Shown: positions 1-5,333, counted from the first letter of the stretch. The stretch is DNA of 6,370 nt from an uncultured Rhodospirillaceae bacterium (GCA_937891725.1 CALAHL010000150.1:1-6370); one strand, 5' to 3'. Notes: generated by a model from the sequence alone, not told the origin. Made by a program: numbers and translations.

Positions 1-139
1 GGATTTGGGTCAGATAGAACTGGGCGACGATGAAGATCATCAGCACGAAGATGATGACCATCAACAGCGTCGCGAGCGCATCGACGAAGCCGGGCCAGAT
101 ATTGCTGTCGCGCGAGCGTCTGCGGGAGAGTGTGGACAT
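1..139 (-). CDS. MotB/ExbD-like motor stator protein, N-terminal fragment (cut by left edge)
   Basis: Only the first 46 residues are in the window; the rest lies beyond position 1. The start is the ATG at 139. A basic cytoplasmic head (MSTLSRRRSRD) is followed by IWPGFVDALATLL and one hydrophobic segment, about residues 17-41. Asp20 at the beginning of that segment is where MotB, ExbD and TolR carry the proton-binding aspartate, so the fragment looks like the moving-ion subunit of a MotA/MotB-type channel. The start lies 3 bases past the stop of the MotA-like gene, so the two are almost certainly co-translated, and a G-rich stretch at the end of that gene can serve as ribosome binding site. 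Relatives usually continue into a periplasmic OmpA-like peptidoglycan-binding domain, but that cannot be seen here. The family-level call is fairly safe; the exact role is unknown. Confidence 0.8.
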   Translation of the reverse strand, partial: MSTLSRRRSRDSNIWPGFVDALATLLMVIIFVLMIFIVAQFYLTQI

Positions 140-142
140 GCC

Positions 143-1300
143 CTATCCCCCCGACCGCTCCTCTTCGGCAAGCGCGGCAATGGTGCGGGCCACCAGCCGG
201 ATCTCGCCGCGCAGCTCCTCGGTCATCTGCGCGCGACCGGAGGAGCTGTCCTCCAGCAGGCGCGCCATATACGCCTCGATATTGCGCAGATGACTCCGGC
301 TGATCTCGTCCCGGCCGCCGCCACCGCTCGATTCCGCCAGCCGGCTCAGCGCCGGTCGCAGCTCGGCCTGGGCATTGGTCAGTTGGGTGAGCAGGTCGCG
401 GTCGGACTCGAGCCGGTCCGACAGCGCGCCCAACCGCTCGACAAGTTGCATCAGGGTCGTGTTGCCGGTCCGCCGATCCTCCTCGCCGCGCGCCATGATT
501 CGCTGCAGCTTGTCGAGGGATTCCGCCGTCTGCTCCATCAGCGCCTGCTGGAACGCGGTCGCCGAATACTCCCCATCGCCGCCCGAATAGCCCGAGGAGC
601 TGAGCTTGGTATGACTGGACAGCCACTCCTCGAGATCATTGTAGAACCGGTTCTGCGCCTGGCCGAGCTGCAGATCGAGAAACCCGAGCGCGAGCGAGCC
701 GGCAAGACCGAACAGCGAGGACGAGAACGCGGTCGCCATCCCGTTCAGCGGCGCTTCCAGCCCGGTCTTCAGATTGGAGAACACACTGCCCAAATCGCCG
801 CCGTCGATCTGCAGGCCTCCGATCACGCCGCCCACTGCAGCCACGGTCTGGAGCAGGCCCCAGAATGTGCCGAGCAGGCCGAGGAAGATCAGCAATCCGG
901 TCAGATAGCGGGAAATATCGCGGGATTCCTCGAGCCGGGTCGAGATGCTGTCCAACAGTGAGCGCAAGGACATGGCCGACAGCGAACCGCCGCGCCCGCC
1001 GCTTGCCTGCCGTTCCCCTAACAGCGTCGCAACCGGCCCCAGAAGGGCGGGGGGCGCCATCGGCGGCGCGCCCGGTGTCGGATCACGGAACCGCTCGATC
1101 CAAGCAACCTCCGGGCCCAGCTTCACCACATTGCGCAGGATGAAGACGATGCCGACAACCAAGACACCCAGGATAACGCCGTTCAGCGCGGGGTTCGCCA
1201 TGAAGGTGTCGATCAACGGCGTCATCAGAACGCCCGCGATCGCGGCGACCGCGACCAGGAAAATCGCCATGCGGATCAGGTAACGACGAGGATCGGTCAC
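143..1300 (-). CDS. MotA/TolQ/ExbB proton-channel family protein with long C-terminal helical tail
   Basis: A 385-residue inner-membrane protein. Hydrophobic segments lie at about residues 9-31, 39-58, 133-158 and 187-210, giving a MotA-like arrangement of two hairpins separated by a cytoplasmic loop. GLLGTFWGLL (141-150) and the small-residue-rich segment at 186-210 (NGMATAFSSSLFGLAG) match the pore-lining helices of the MotA/TolQ/ExbB family. Residues about 220-385 have no membrane segment and are rich in Glu, Arg, Leu and Gln, probably a long cytoplasmic helical or coiled-coil tail. The start is GTG, supported by a GGGAGA ribosome site. The MotB-like gene follows after 3 bases, and the OmpA-domain gene precedes it by 75 bases. 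By family knowledge the pair should couple ion flow to force or movement in the envelope. It is probably not the flagellar stator: no flagellar genes are near and the tail is unlike that of MotA. Confidence 0.85.
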   Translation of the reverse strand: MTDPRRYLIRMAIFLVAVAAIAGVLMTPLIDTFMANPALNGVILGVLVVGIVFILRNVVKLGPEVAWIERFRDPTPGAPPMAPPALLGPVATLLGERQASGGRGGSLSAMSLRSLLDSISTRLEESRDISRYLTGLLIFLGLLGTFWGLLQTVAAVGGVIGGLQIDGGDLGSVFSNLKTGLEAPLNGMATAFSSSLFGLAGSLALGFLDLQLGQAQNRFYNDLEEWLSSHTKLSSSGYSGGDGEYSATAFQQALMEQTAESLDKLQRIMARGEEDRRTGNTTLMQLVERLGALSDRLESDRDLLTQLTNAQAELRPALSRLAESSGGGGRDEISRSHLRNIEAYMARLLEDSSSGRAQMTEELRGEIRLVARTIAALAEEERSGG

Positions 1301-1310
1301 GGTCGGAAGC

Positions 1311-1316
1311 TCTCCC
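1311..1316 (-). promoter_or_regulatory. Ribosome binding site of the MotA-like gene
   Basis: The minus strand reads GGGAGA about 10 bases ahead of a GTG codon at 1300. This supports the GTG rather than the in-frame ATG at codon 11, which would cut into the first membrane segment. Confidence 0.6.
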
Positions 1317-1341
1317 TGGTCAACGACCGAAAAGATGTGCC

Positions 1342-1361
1342 GGACGCCGGAACCGGCGTCC
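1342..1361 (-). terminator. Perfect hairpin between the OmpA-domain and MotA-like genes; weak terminator or attenuator
   Basis: GGACGCCG (1342-1349) and CGGCGTCC (1354-1361) form a perfect 8-base-pair GC-rich stem with a 4-base loop. It lies 14 bases past the stop of the OmpA-domain gene. On the minus strand the stem is followed by a spacer and only then by TCTTTT, so it lacks the immediate U-run of a strong intrinsic terminator. It may reduce read-through into the MotA-like gene or stabilise the upstream message. The hairpin is seen directly; its function is inferred. Confidence 0.4.
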
Positions 1362-1375
1362 CACGTGGCGGCGCG

Positions 1376-2590
1376 TTATGGGGACACGACAACCAGATCG
1401 ACCCGATCGGCCGGTCCGCCCTCGCTCCGATCACCCAAGGCGCGGACGTCCATCCGGGTGCTCTGGATCTTATTGTCGATCAGGAACGCCCGCACCGCCA
1501 AGGCCCGCGACAGGGACAGCCGACGCGCGGTGTTGGTGCTGTCCTGGCCGCCAGAGGCATAGGCCTTGAGCTGAAGCCGCAAATTCTCGTCGCTCTGGAG
1601 CTGTTTGATCACCGGCTCCATCGCCGACTTGCCGGCATCGGGCAGCTGCGACTCACCCGACGGGAACATCACGCGGGTGACGCCAGCACCTTGAGCACTT
1701 GGTGCCGCCGCTGGAGCAGCGGCCGGTTGCGTCGCCGGTGCGCTCGCCACCTGGCTGGTCGCTGCGGGAGGCGGCGGCGGCGGTGGTGGGGCGGACACGG
1801 TGGTCTTCGCAGGTTCGACCGAGGGCGCCTGAGGAATTGCGGGCGGCGGCGGTGGCGCGCTGGCCCTTGCGGTGCTGCCACTGCTACTGGCGGTCGGCTC
1901 TGAGGTGGTGGCAACCGGAGGGGTCCGCGGAACCGGAGGCGGAGTTGCGGCGGCGGTCCGGGTTGGAGTCGGCTGGGGACTCGGTGCCGGCGTCGATGCT
2001 CTCGGAGTCGATGCTCTCGGGGGCGATGCCTCGGCAGCAGGCGGTGGTGGTGGCGGTGTCCGGGATGCCGTCTGCTGGGCCGGTGCCGCACCCGATGTGG
2101 ACGCTGGGGCCTGACGTACCGGGGTCTGACGTGCCGGCGCCGTCAGTGTCGGGGCGGTCAGGGTCGGGGCGGTCGCGGTGCGGGTGGGAGCGCGCGTCGG
2201 CGCCAAAGCACGCGGAGCTGCTGCCGGGGGTACCGGGGCATATTGCGCGCCGCCCTGTCGCTGCAGCCAGCCTGGAACCTGAGGGGCCGTGCCGATCACG
2301 GCGGAAGACGGAGACGAGGCGTAGCCACCTGACTGTTGTGGCGCATAACCCGGCAGGGCATAGCCGCCGCGCAAGCCACGGTTCAGCAGCCCCGGAACAT
2401 TTTCGGCTGGGCCGAGCTGATTCAACACTCCGAGATCGACGGTAACGCTGGGGTTGCCGTCACCCATCGAATAAGGGACCTGCGCGTCGGACAGATTCGG
2501 AAGGGCCAGGACACCGAGACCGGAGCCGATCAGGCCCACAATGGTCAAGTGCCGCAGGCCGGCCCAAACTGGTTTGGATCGTTGCGTCAT
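1376..2590 (-). CDS. Secreted proline-rich protein with C-terminal OmpA-like domain
   Basis: 404 residues in three parts. First, an N-terminal signal peptide with a hydrophobic core at about 15-30 and a likely cut near SDA/QVPY (residue 37). Second, a long linker, about 115-302, almost entirely Pro, Ala, Thr and Ser, with proline runs of 6 (179-184), 5 (246-250) and 8 (268-275). Third, an OmpA-like domain at about 303-404. In the last part, VMFPSGESQLPDAG resembles the family's first strand and loop, and D350, R362 and R396 sit where OmpA domains bind the diaminopimelate of peptidoglycan. The GHTD-type motif is replaced by ASGGQD, so binding could be altered. The start is supported by GGAGGGA just upstream. 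The linker is long enough to span part of the periplasm. The MotA/MotB-like genes follow on the same strand, so it may be an envelope partner of that channel. It could also be a stand-alone cell-wall anchor. Confidence 0.8.
   Translation of the reverse strand: MTQRSKPVWAGLRHLTIVGLIGSGLGVLALPNLSDAQVPYSMGDGNPSVTVDLGVLNQLGPAENVPGLLNRGLRGGYALPGYAPQQSGGYASSPSSAVIGTAPQVPGWLQRQGGAQYAPVPPAAAPRALAPTRAPTRTATAPTLTAPTLTAPARQTPVRQAPASTSGAAPAQQTASRTPPPPPPAAEASPPRASTPRASTPAPSPQPTPTRTAAATPPPVPRTPPVATTSEPTASSSGSTARASAPPPPPAIPQAPSVEPAKTTVSAPPPPPPPPAATSQVASAPATQPAAAPAAAPSAQGAGVTRVMFPSGESQLPDAGKSAMEPVIKQLQSDENLRLQLKAYASGGQDSTNTARRLSLSRALAVRAFLIDNKIQSTRMDVRALGDRSEGGPADRVDLVVVSP
1766..1789 (-). repeat. Eight-proline tract in the OmpA-domain protein
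   Basis: Eight consecutive proline codons (two CCA, four CCG, then CCT and CCC) encode residues 268-275. The mixed codons suggest the tract is kept at protein level rather than being a recent single-codon expansion. Shorter runs of 5 and 6 prolines lie upstream in the same gene. Confidence 0.85.
1992..2021 (-). repeat. 15-base tandem repeat encoding PRAST twice
   Basis: GTCGATGCTCTCGGA is followed directly by GTCGATGCTCTCGGG on the plus strand, giving PRAST-PRAST in the linker of the OmpA-domain protein. The near identity at DNA level points to a recent in-frame duplication. Confidence 0.8.
2142..2171 (-). repeat. 15-base tandem repeat encoding an APTLT-type unit twice
   Basis: GTCAGTGTCGGGGCG and GTCAGGGTCGGGGCG are adjacent and differ at one base. 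They encode two copies of an APTLT unit in the same Pro/Ala/Thr linker, about 120 bases from the PRAST repeat and of the same unit length. Confidence 0.8.
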
Positions 2591-2628
2591 GTTCCCTCCG
2601 AAAAAGCCTTTAGCCCCCGTTGGAAACG

Positions 2629-2656
2629 GTTATATCACCGGAACAAGCAGGAACAA
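2629..2656 (-). promoter_or_regulatory. Candidate promoter of the OmpA-domain gene, with tandem 10-base repeat
   Basis: On the minus strand, TTGTTC (2651-2656) and TATAAC (2629-2634) are 16 bases apart, a reasonable sigma-70-like pair with a good -10 box and a moderate -35 box. A 9-base word, GGAACAAGC on the plus strand, occurs at 2640-2648 and again at 2650-2658, one helical turn apart, across the spacer and -35 box. This could be an operator. The leader to the ATG at 2590 would be about 30 bases. Confidence 0.4.
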
Positions 2657-2682
2657 GCCCGCAGCACGTTCGCCATACCCGC

Positions 2683-2731
2683 AAAACCGCCCAAAGGTCG
2701 CGGAAACGTTGGGTTTCCGCCAGTCGGGCGG
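2683..2731 (-). terminator. Two-tier hairpin after the inositol monophosphatase gene
   Basis: On the minus strand CCGCCC (2726-2731) can pair with GGGCGG (2687-2692), enclosing a second perfect 8-base stem, GCGGAAAC (2700-2707) with GTTTCCGC (2713-2720). The outer stem is followed immediately by TTTT (2683-2686). It begins one base past the phosphatase stop codon, the right place for an intrinsic terminator separating the efp/phosphatase unit from the OmpA-domain gene. The U-run is short, so termination may be partial. Confidence 0.45.
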
Positions 2732-2732
2732 A

Positions 2733-3530
2733 TCACTTACCGGACAGTAACTTCAGGAACGGGACGTGAATTCGGTCGTTTGCCGCCACCACATCACCCG
2801 ATTCGAGGCTTTTGTCCCGTCCGTCGAAATCGGTGACATAGCCGCCGGCTTCCTTCACCAGCAGCAGTCCGGCCGCCACATCCCACGGCTTGAGCTTCAT
2901 TTCCCAGAAGCCCTCATACCGGCCGGCCGCCACCCAGGCCAGGTCCAGCGCAGCCGCCCCAAAGCGCCGCACCCCGGCGGTCTTGTCCATCACCGCGCGC
3001 TGCTGTGCGATGAACCGGTCGTGATCGCCACCGAGCCCGTTGACCGGAATCCCGGTTGCAAACACGCTTTCCTGCAGATGGGTCCGAGAGGATACCCGCA
3101 GGCGGCGATCGTTCAGAAACGCACCCTGCCCGCGCTCGGCCCAATAGAACTCGTCGGTCAGCGGCTGGTAGACCACGCCCGCGACGATCTCGCCCTTTTC
3201 CTCGACCCCGACCGAAATGCAGAAATGCGGGATGCCGTGCAGGAAGTTCAACGTGCCGTCCAAGGGATCGACGATGAAGCGACGCCCCTGCGGATCGGTC
3301 GAACCATGACCACCGGATTCCTCCATCAGCAGGCCGTAGTCCGGTCTGGCCCGCGACAGCTCATCCAGAAGCGTCTTCTCGGATCGGTGATCCGCGGTCG
3401 AGACGAAGTCCACCGGCCCCTTCTTAGAAACCTGCAGCTGTTCGACCTCGCCGAAGTCCCGGCGCAACCCGCGCGCGGCCTTCTGGCACGCCTTGAAGAT
3501 CACATTGATAAGGGCCGAGCGGACGGCCAT
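2733..3530 (-). CDS. Inositol monophosphatase family protein (SuhB-like)
   Basis: 265 residues, the usual length for this Mg2+-dependent, Li+-sensitive phosphatase family, and apparently complete. The metal-binding signatures are intact: E70 in LLMEESGG, the DPLDGTLNF motif at 88-96 with metal ligands D88 and D91, and WDVAAG at 216-221 with D217. The family hydrolyses inositol-1-phosphate and related sugar phosphates in the cytoplasm; the E. coli member SuhB also acts in rRNA transcription antitermination, which cannot be judged here. The ATG at 3530 has an AAGGA site 8 bases upstream. It lies 46 bases behind efp on the same strand, so the two are probably co-transcribed. Substrate is not decided by sequence: other members act on histidinol phosphate, fructose-1,6-bisphosphate or PAP. 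Confidence 0.92.
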   Translation of the reverse strand: MAVRSALINVIFKACQKAARGLRRDFGEVEQLQVSKKGPVDFVSTADHRSEKTLLDELSRARPDYGLLMEESGGHGSTDPQGRRFIVDPLDGTLNFLHGIPHFCISVGVEEKGEIVAGVVYQPLTDEFYWAERGQGAFLNDRRLRVSSRTHLQESVFATGIPVNGLGGDHDRFIAQQRAVMDKTAGVRRFGAAALDLAWVAAGRYEGFWEMKLKPWDVAAGLLLVKEAGGYVTDFDGRDKSLESGDVVAANDRIHVPFLKLLSGK

Positions 3531-3576
3531 GGGCAGTATCCTTTAGTCAACGGTCGGTTAGAGCGTGCGGGACGTG

Positions 3577-4143
3577 TCAGTCCTTCGCCCGCTCCACATA
3601 CGTCAAATCTTCCGGCTTCACGACGATCCGGGTGCCGGGCCCGATATGCGGCGGAACCATCACGCGCACACCGTTCTCGAGCACGGCAGGCTTATAGGAA
3701 CTGGAGGCCGTCTGGCCCTTCACCACGGCATCGGCCTCGACGATCTCCATAACCACCGTCTCCGGCAGCGTGACCGACAACGGCTCTTCCTCGTAGCTTT
3801 CGATCTGCACTTCCATACCGTCCTGCAGGAACAGCGCGAGATCGCCGATCATATCTCTCTTAATCGGGATCTGCTCGAAGCTCTCGCTATCCATAAAGGT
3901 CAGAAAGTCGTCATCGGCGAACAGGAAAGTTGCCTTGCTCTGCTCGAGCCGAACCCGCTCGACCTGCTCGTCGGCGCGGAACCGCTCGTTCAGCTTGGTG
4001 CCGACCCGGATATCCTTCATCTCAACCTGGTTGAAGGCACCGCCCTTACCCGGCTTAACCGCCTGGGTCTTCATCACCACCCAAAGCCGGCCCTGGTGTT
4101 CCACCACATTGCCGATACGCACCGCGTTGCCGTTGATCTTCAT
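3577..4143 (-). CDS. efp: Translation elongation factor P
   Basis: 188 residues, the same length as E. coli EF-P, with all three domains. EF-P binds between the P and E sites of stalled ribosomes and speeds peptide bonds in consecutive-proline stretches. The N-terminal KOW-like domain carries the loop KPGKGGAF (30-37); K33 matches the lysine that EpmA/EpmB lengthen with beta-lysine in enterobacteria, so a lysine-type rather than arginine-rhamnose-type modification is expected. Residues 151-170 fit the family signature (K-x-A, then G, then VPP, ending in G). I chose the ATG at 4143, which gives MKINGNAVR and the family length. The frame stays open upstream to a GTG at 4218, but that would add 25 residues without a ribosome site. 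The ribosome site at 4143 is weak (GGACC about 8 bases ahead). The phosphatase gene follows on the same strand. Confidence 0.97.
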   Translation of the reverse strand: MKINGNAVRIGNVVEHQGRLWVVMKTQAVKPGKGGAFNQVEMKDIRVGTKLNERFRADEQVERVRLEQSKATFLFADDDFLTFMDSESFEQIPIKRDMIGDLALFLQDGMEVQIESYEEEPLSVTLPETVVMEIVEADAVVKGQTASSSYKPAVLENGVRVMVPPHIGPGTRIVVKPEDLTYVERAKD

Positions 4144-4282
4144 CTTTTGAGGTCCGTCGCTGATAGCCCGAAGAATGCCGCGCGGTTTAGCAGGCGGCGG
4201 ACCGTAAGTCGAGAACACTGCTCAAGCGCAGCAGGCGGCCCGCGCCTATGAGGCACGCGAATCTGCTTTATGGAAATTACCA

Positions 4283-4290
4283 ATTATAAT
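4283..4290. promoter_or_regulatory. Overlapping divergent -10 boxes (ATTATAAT)
   Basis: ATTATAAT reads as a perfect TATAAT on the plus strand (4285-4290) and on the minus strand (4283-4288). It is in the AT-rich island between efp and the M15-like gene, so it could serve either. No strong -35 box is at the right distance on the plus strand. On the minus strand GTTTCA (4306-4311) at 17 bases matches the consensus in half its positions. Any efp leader would be about 130 bases. Confidence 0.3.
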
Positions 4291-4438
4291 ATTTTTCCTA
4301 TTGAATGAAACCACAGAATGGCTCATTTCTAGGTCCTGAAGCTCGCTTTGATCGCCGGAAAGGATGGAGCCACGGTCGCGATTTCCGCCCCATCCAGGGC
4401 TGCAATCGATCGGCGATCGGCCAAAGCATTCATCACTT

Positions 4439-4443
4439 GGAGA
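4439..4443 (+). promoter_or_regulatory. Ribosome binding site of the M15-like gene
   Basis: GGAGA lies 6 bases before the ATG at 4450. This decides the start in favour of 4450 over an in-frame TTG at 4348 that has no comparable site and would add 34 residues unlike any domain. Confidence 0.65.
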
Positions 4444-4449
4444 TATGAG

Positions 4450-4929
4450 ATGACAAGGAGCCAGGAAATCGACGTCACCGAAAATTCGCTGGTCGGTGAA
4501 CTTAAGAAACACATCGGTGCCGGGCGCATTCGATTTCAGCAGGAGCGCCACACGGATCATCTTTTAGGGATGGAAATCAATGGTGTGACCGTAACCGAAG
4601 ATCTCCAGGTTCTGGTTTTAGAGCTATCGAAGCTCTCGCCCCGGCCGATCACGATAACCAGCGTCATCAGAGGGGGCCGGGGGCATCATTCGCTGGGACG
4701 GGCCGTGGATCTCAACGAAGATGTCGCGCCGGTGCTTTTACCTTTGATTGGCACACCTGATCCTGTCGAACGGCTCAGCATCGACGAGTTGATATTCGAT
4801 GCCGGTACGGTCGGTAAGACCAACCGCAATCTCTGGAATTTCGACCGAGGGAAGCCGCACAGCTACGGAGAAACGACGCTAGCCCAGCATCGGAATCATA
4901 TTCATTTTTCCGTCCGGCACCGCGGGTGA
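4450..4929 (+). CDS. Small M15/LAS-type zinc peptidase-like protein without signal peptide
   Basis: 159 residues. H80-S-L-G-R-A-V-D87 matches the HxxGxAxD zinc motif (His and Asp seven apart) of D-Ala-D-Ala carboxypeptidases and related LAS enzymes. H147-R-N-H150-I-H152 near the C-terminus supplies the HxH part; by family analogy H80, D87 and H152 would bind zinc and H150 would line the active site. R74 in ITSVIRGG sits where relatives have a conserved SGYR-type stretch. Such enzymes cut peptidoglycan peptides in the periplasm or outside, yet the N-terminus (MTRSQEIDVTEN) is polar, with no signal peptide or membrane segment. It may be cytoplasmic, exported by another route, a lysin released by lysis, or act on another substrate. 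The gene stands alone on the plus strand, and at least one part is low in GC (26 of 60 at 4561-4620). Fold-level call only; substrate unknown. Confidence 0.72.
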   Translation: MTRSQEIDVTENSLVGELKKHIGAGRIRFQQERHTDHLLGMEINGVTVTEDLQVLVLELSKLSPRPITITSVIRGGRGHHSLGRAVDLNEDVAPVLLPLIGTPDPVERLSIDELIFDAGTVGKTNRNLWNFDRGKPHSYGETTLAQHRNHIHFSVRHRG

Positions 4930-4990
4930 ACACAAATCCAACCGGGGTATCTCTCGCAATGCTGAGAAATGTCGATATCCGGACCCGACA

Positions 4991-5173
4991 TTACATCTTG
5001 AACAGCTTGTCGGCGGCGGAGGCAACACCGCGTTTGCGGTCTATCTCGGAGCGAGCCCGCTCGATCTCCGCCGTCATGGCCTGGATGTAAAGCTCCAGGT
5101 CCTCGATATTCCAGCGCGACAGATCCTTGGGCGGACGGGTCTTGTTGCGTGGTTCGAGATCCTCCAGATCCAT
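4991..5173 (-). CDS. DUF1192 family protein
   Basis: 60 residues, typical for this small alphaproteobacterial family of unknown function. The recognisable core is DLSRWNIEDLELYI (17-30), then a charged helix with EIERARSEIDRK (36-47), likely a short coiled coil, and the family's AAD-x-x-FK ending at 53-59. It has no signal peptide or membrane segment, so it is presumably cytoplasmic. The frame is open further upstream to 5239, but the ATG at 5173 has AAGGAG 7 bases before it and gives the family length, so I prefer it. It diverges from trcR and converges on the M15-like gene. No function can be assigned; its size and coiled coil suggest an adaptor or assembly role. Confidence 0.85.
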   Translation of the reverse strand: MDLEDLEPRNKTRPPKDLSRWNIEDLELYIQAMTAEIERARSEIDRKRGVASAADKLFKM

Positions 5174-5180
5174 GGCCGAA

Positions 5181-5186
5181 CTCCTT
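5181..5186 (-). promoter_or_regulatory. Ribosome binding site of the DUF1192 gene
   Basis: AAGGAG on the minus strand, 7 bases from the ATG at 5173, fixes that start over the longer open frame that begins at 5239. Confidence 0.7.
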
Positions 5187-5207
5187 CGAACAATTGTGAC
5201 TTGAGCC

Positions 5208-5215
5208 TCACGTGA
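5208..5215. promoter_or_regulatory. Palindrome TCACGTGA between divergent genes
   Basis: A perfect 8-base palindrome lies just upstream of the candidate trcR -35 box, between trcR and the DUF1192 gene. Its symmetry and place fit a dimeric regulator site, but a palindrome this short can occur by chance. Confidence 0.25.
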
Positions 5216-5218
5216 CCG

Positions 5219-5247
5219 TTTACTCAACGGGACGATCACCCTATATA
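5219..5247 (+). promoter_or_regulatory. Candidate trcR promoter
   Basis: TTTACT (5219-5224) and TATATA (5242-5247) are exactly 17 bases apart, each with four of six consensus bases. A transcript starting near 5254 would have a leader of about 94 bases before the trcR ATG. I looked for a full CtrA box (TTAA, seven bases, TTAA) and found only a half site, TTAA, inside the leader. Confidence 0.4.
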
Positions 5248-5333
5248 CACAGCATTGTCCGACATATCGTCGAATGCAACGAACGTTGGCTCCCGTCGGT
5301 TCCTTAAAGAGCCTGTATCGGTGACGTCGGTTC

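Larger units (their letters stand above)
4144..4449. other. 306-base non-coding divergent region with an AT-rich island
   Basis: This gap separates efp (minus) from the M15-like gene (plus). The part next to efp is GC-rich and has a 10-base word, AGCAGGCGGC, at 4189-4198 and again at 4230-4239. Bases 4261-4320 are strikingly AT-rich (16 G/C of 60), in a window where a typical coding line has about 41 of 60. Bases 4364-4453 hold a 29-codon reading frame that overlaps the M15-like start. I see no tRNA, no clear riboswitch and no mobile-element ends. Confidence 0.6.

Noticed and set aside
5..961. 318-codon plus-strand open frame
   Set aside because: It lies antisense to the MotA-like and MotB-like genes, which have membrane segments, family motifs and ribosome sites. 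Its product is Gln/Arg/His-rich without any domain, as expected for a shadow frame in GC-rich DNA.
1690..2240. Repeated GC-rich words resembling an array or CRISPR
   Set aside because: The repeats are in frame within a Pro/Ala/Thr linker and have no spacer-repeat regularity, so they are protein low complexity and not an array.
1699..2445. 248-codon plus-strand frame and a 140-codon minus-strand frame at 1669-2091
   Set aside because: Both are out-of-frame readings of the proline-rich linker of the OmpA-domain gene and give repetitive Arg/Pro- or Val/Gly-rich products.
1..2590. Zorya defence system
   Set aside because: The MotA/MotB-like pair recalls ZorA/ZorB, but no helicase or nuclease gene is present and the visible context is housekeeping. 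It remains possible only if such genes lie beyond the left edge.
2766..3752. 328-codon plus-strand open frame
   Set aside because: It is antisense to the inositol monophosphatase gene, whose catalytic motifs are complete, and it runs on into efp. The product is low in recognisable structure.
3565..4251. 228-codon plus-strand open frame
   Set aside because: It is antisense to the whole of efp, which is certain from its signature motifs.
4270..4308. 12-codon frame starting at ATG 4270 in the AT-rich island
   Set aside because: No ribosome site, very short, and AT-rich DNA with promoter-like boxes explains it better.
4246..4560. 104-codon minus-strand frame upstream of efp
   Set aside because: It overlaps the start of the M15-like gene and the AT-rich gap, and has no convincing ribosome site or domain.
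4930..4990. Short inverted repeat (TGTCG with CGACA at 4969-4989) between the convergent M15-like and DUF1192 genes
   Set aside because: The stem is only 5 pairs with an 11-base loop and no U-run on either strand, too weak to call a terminator.
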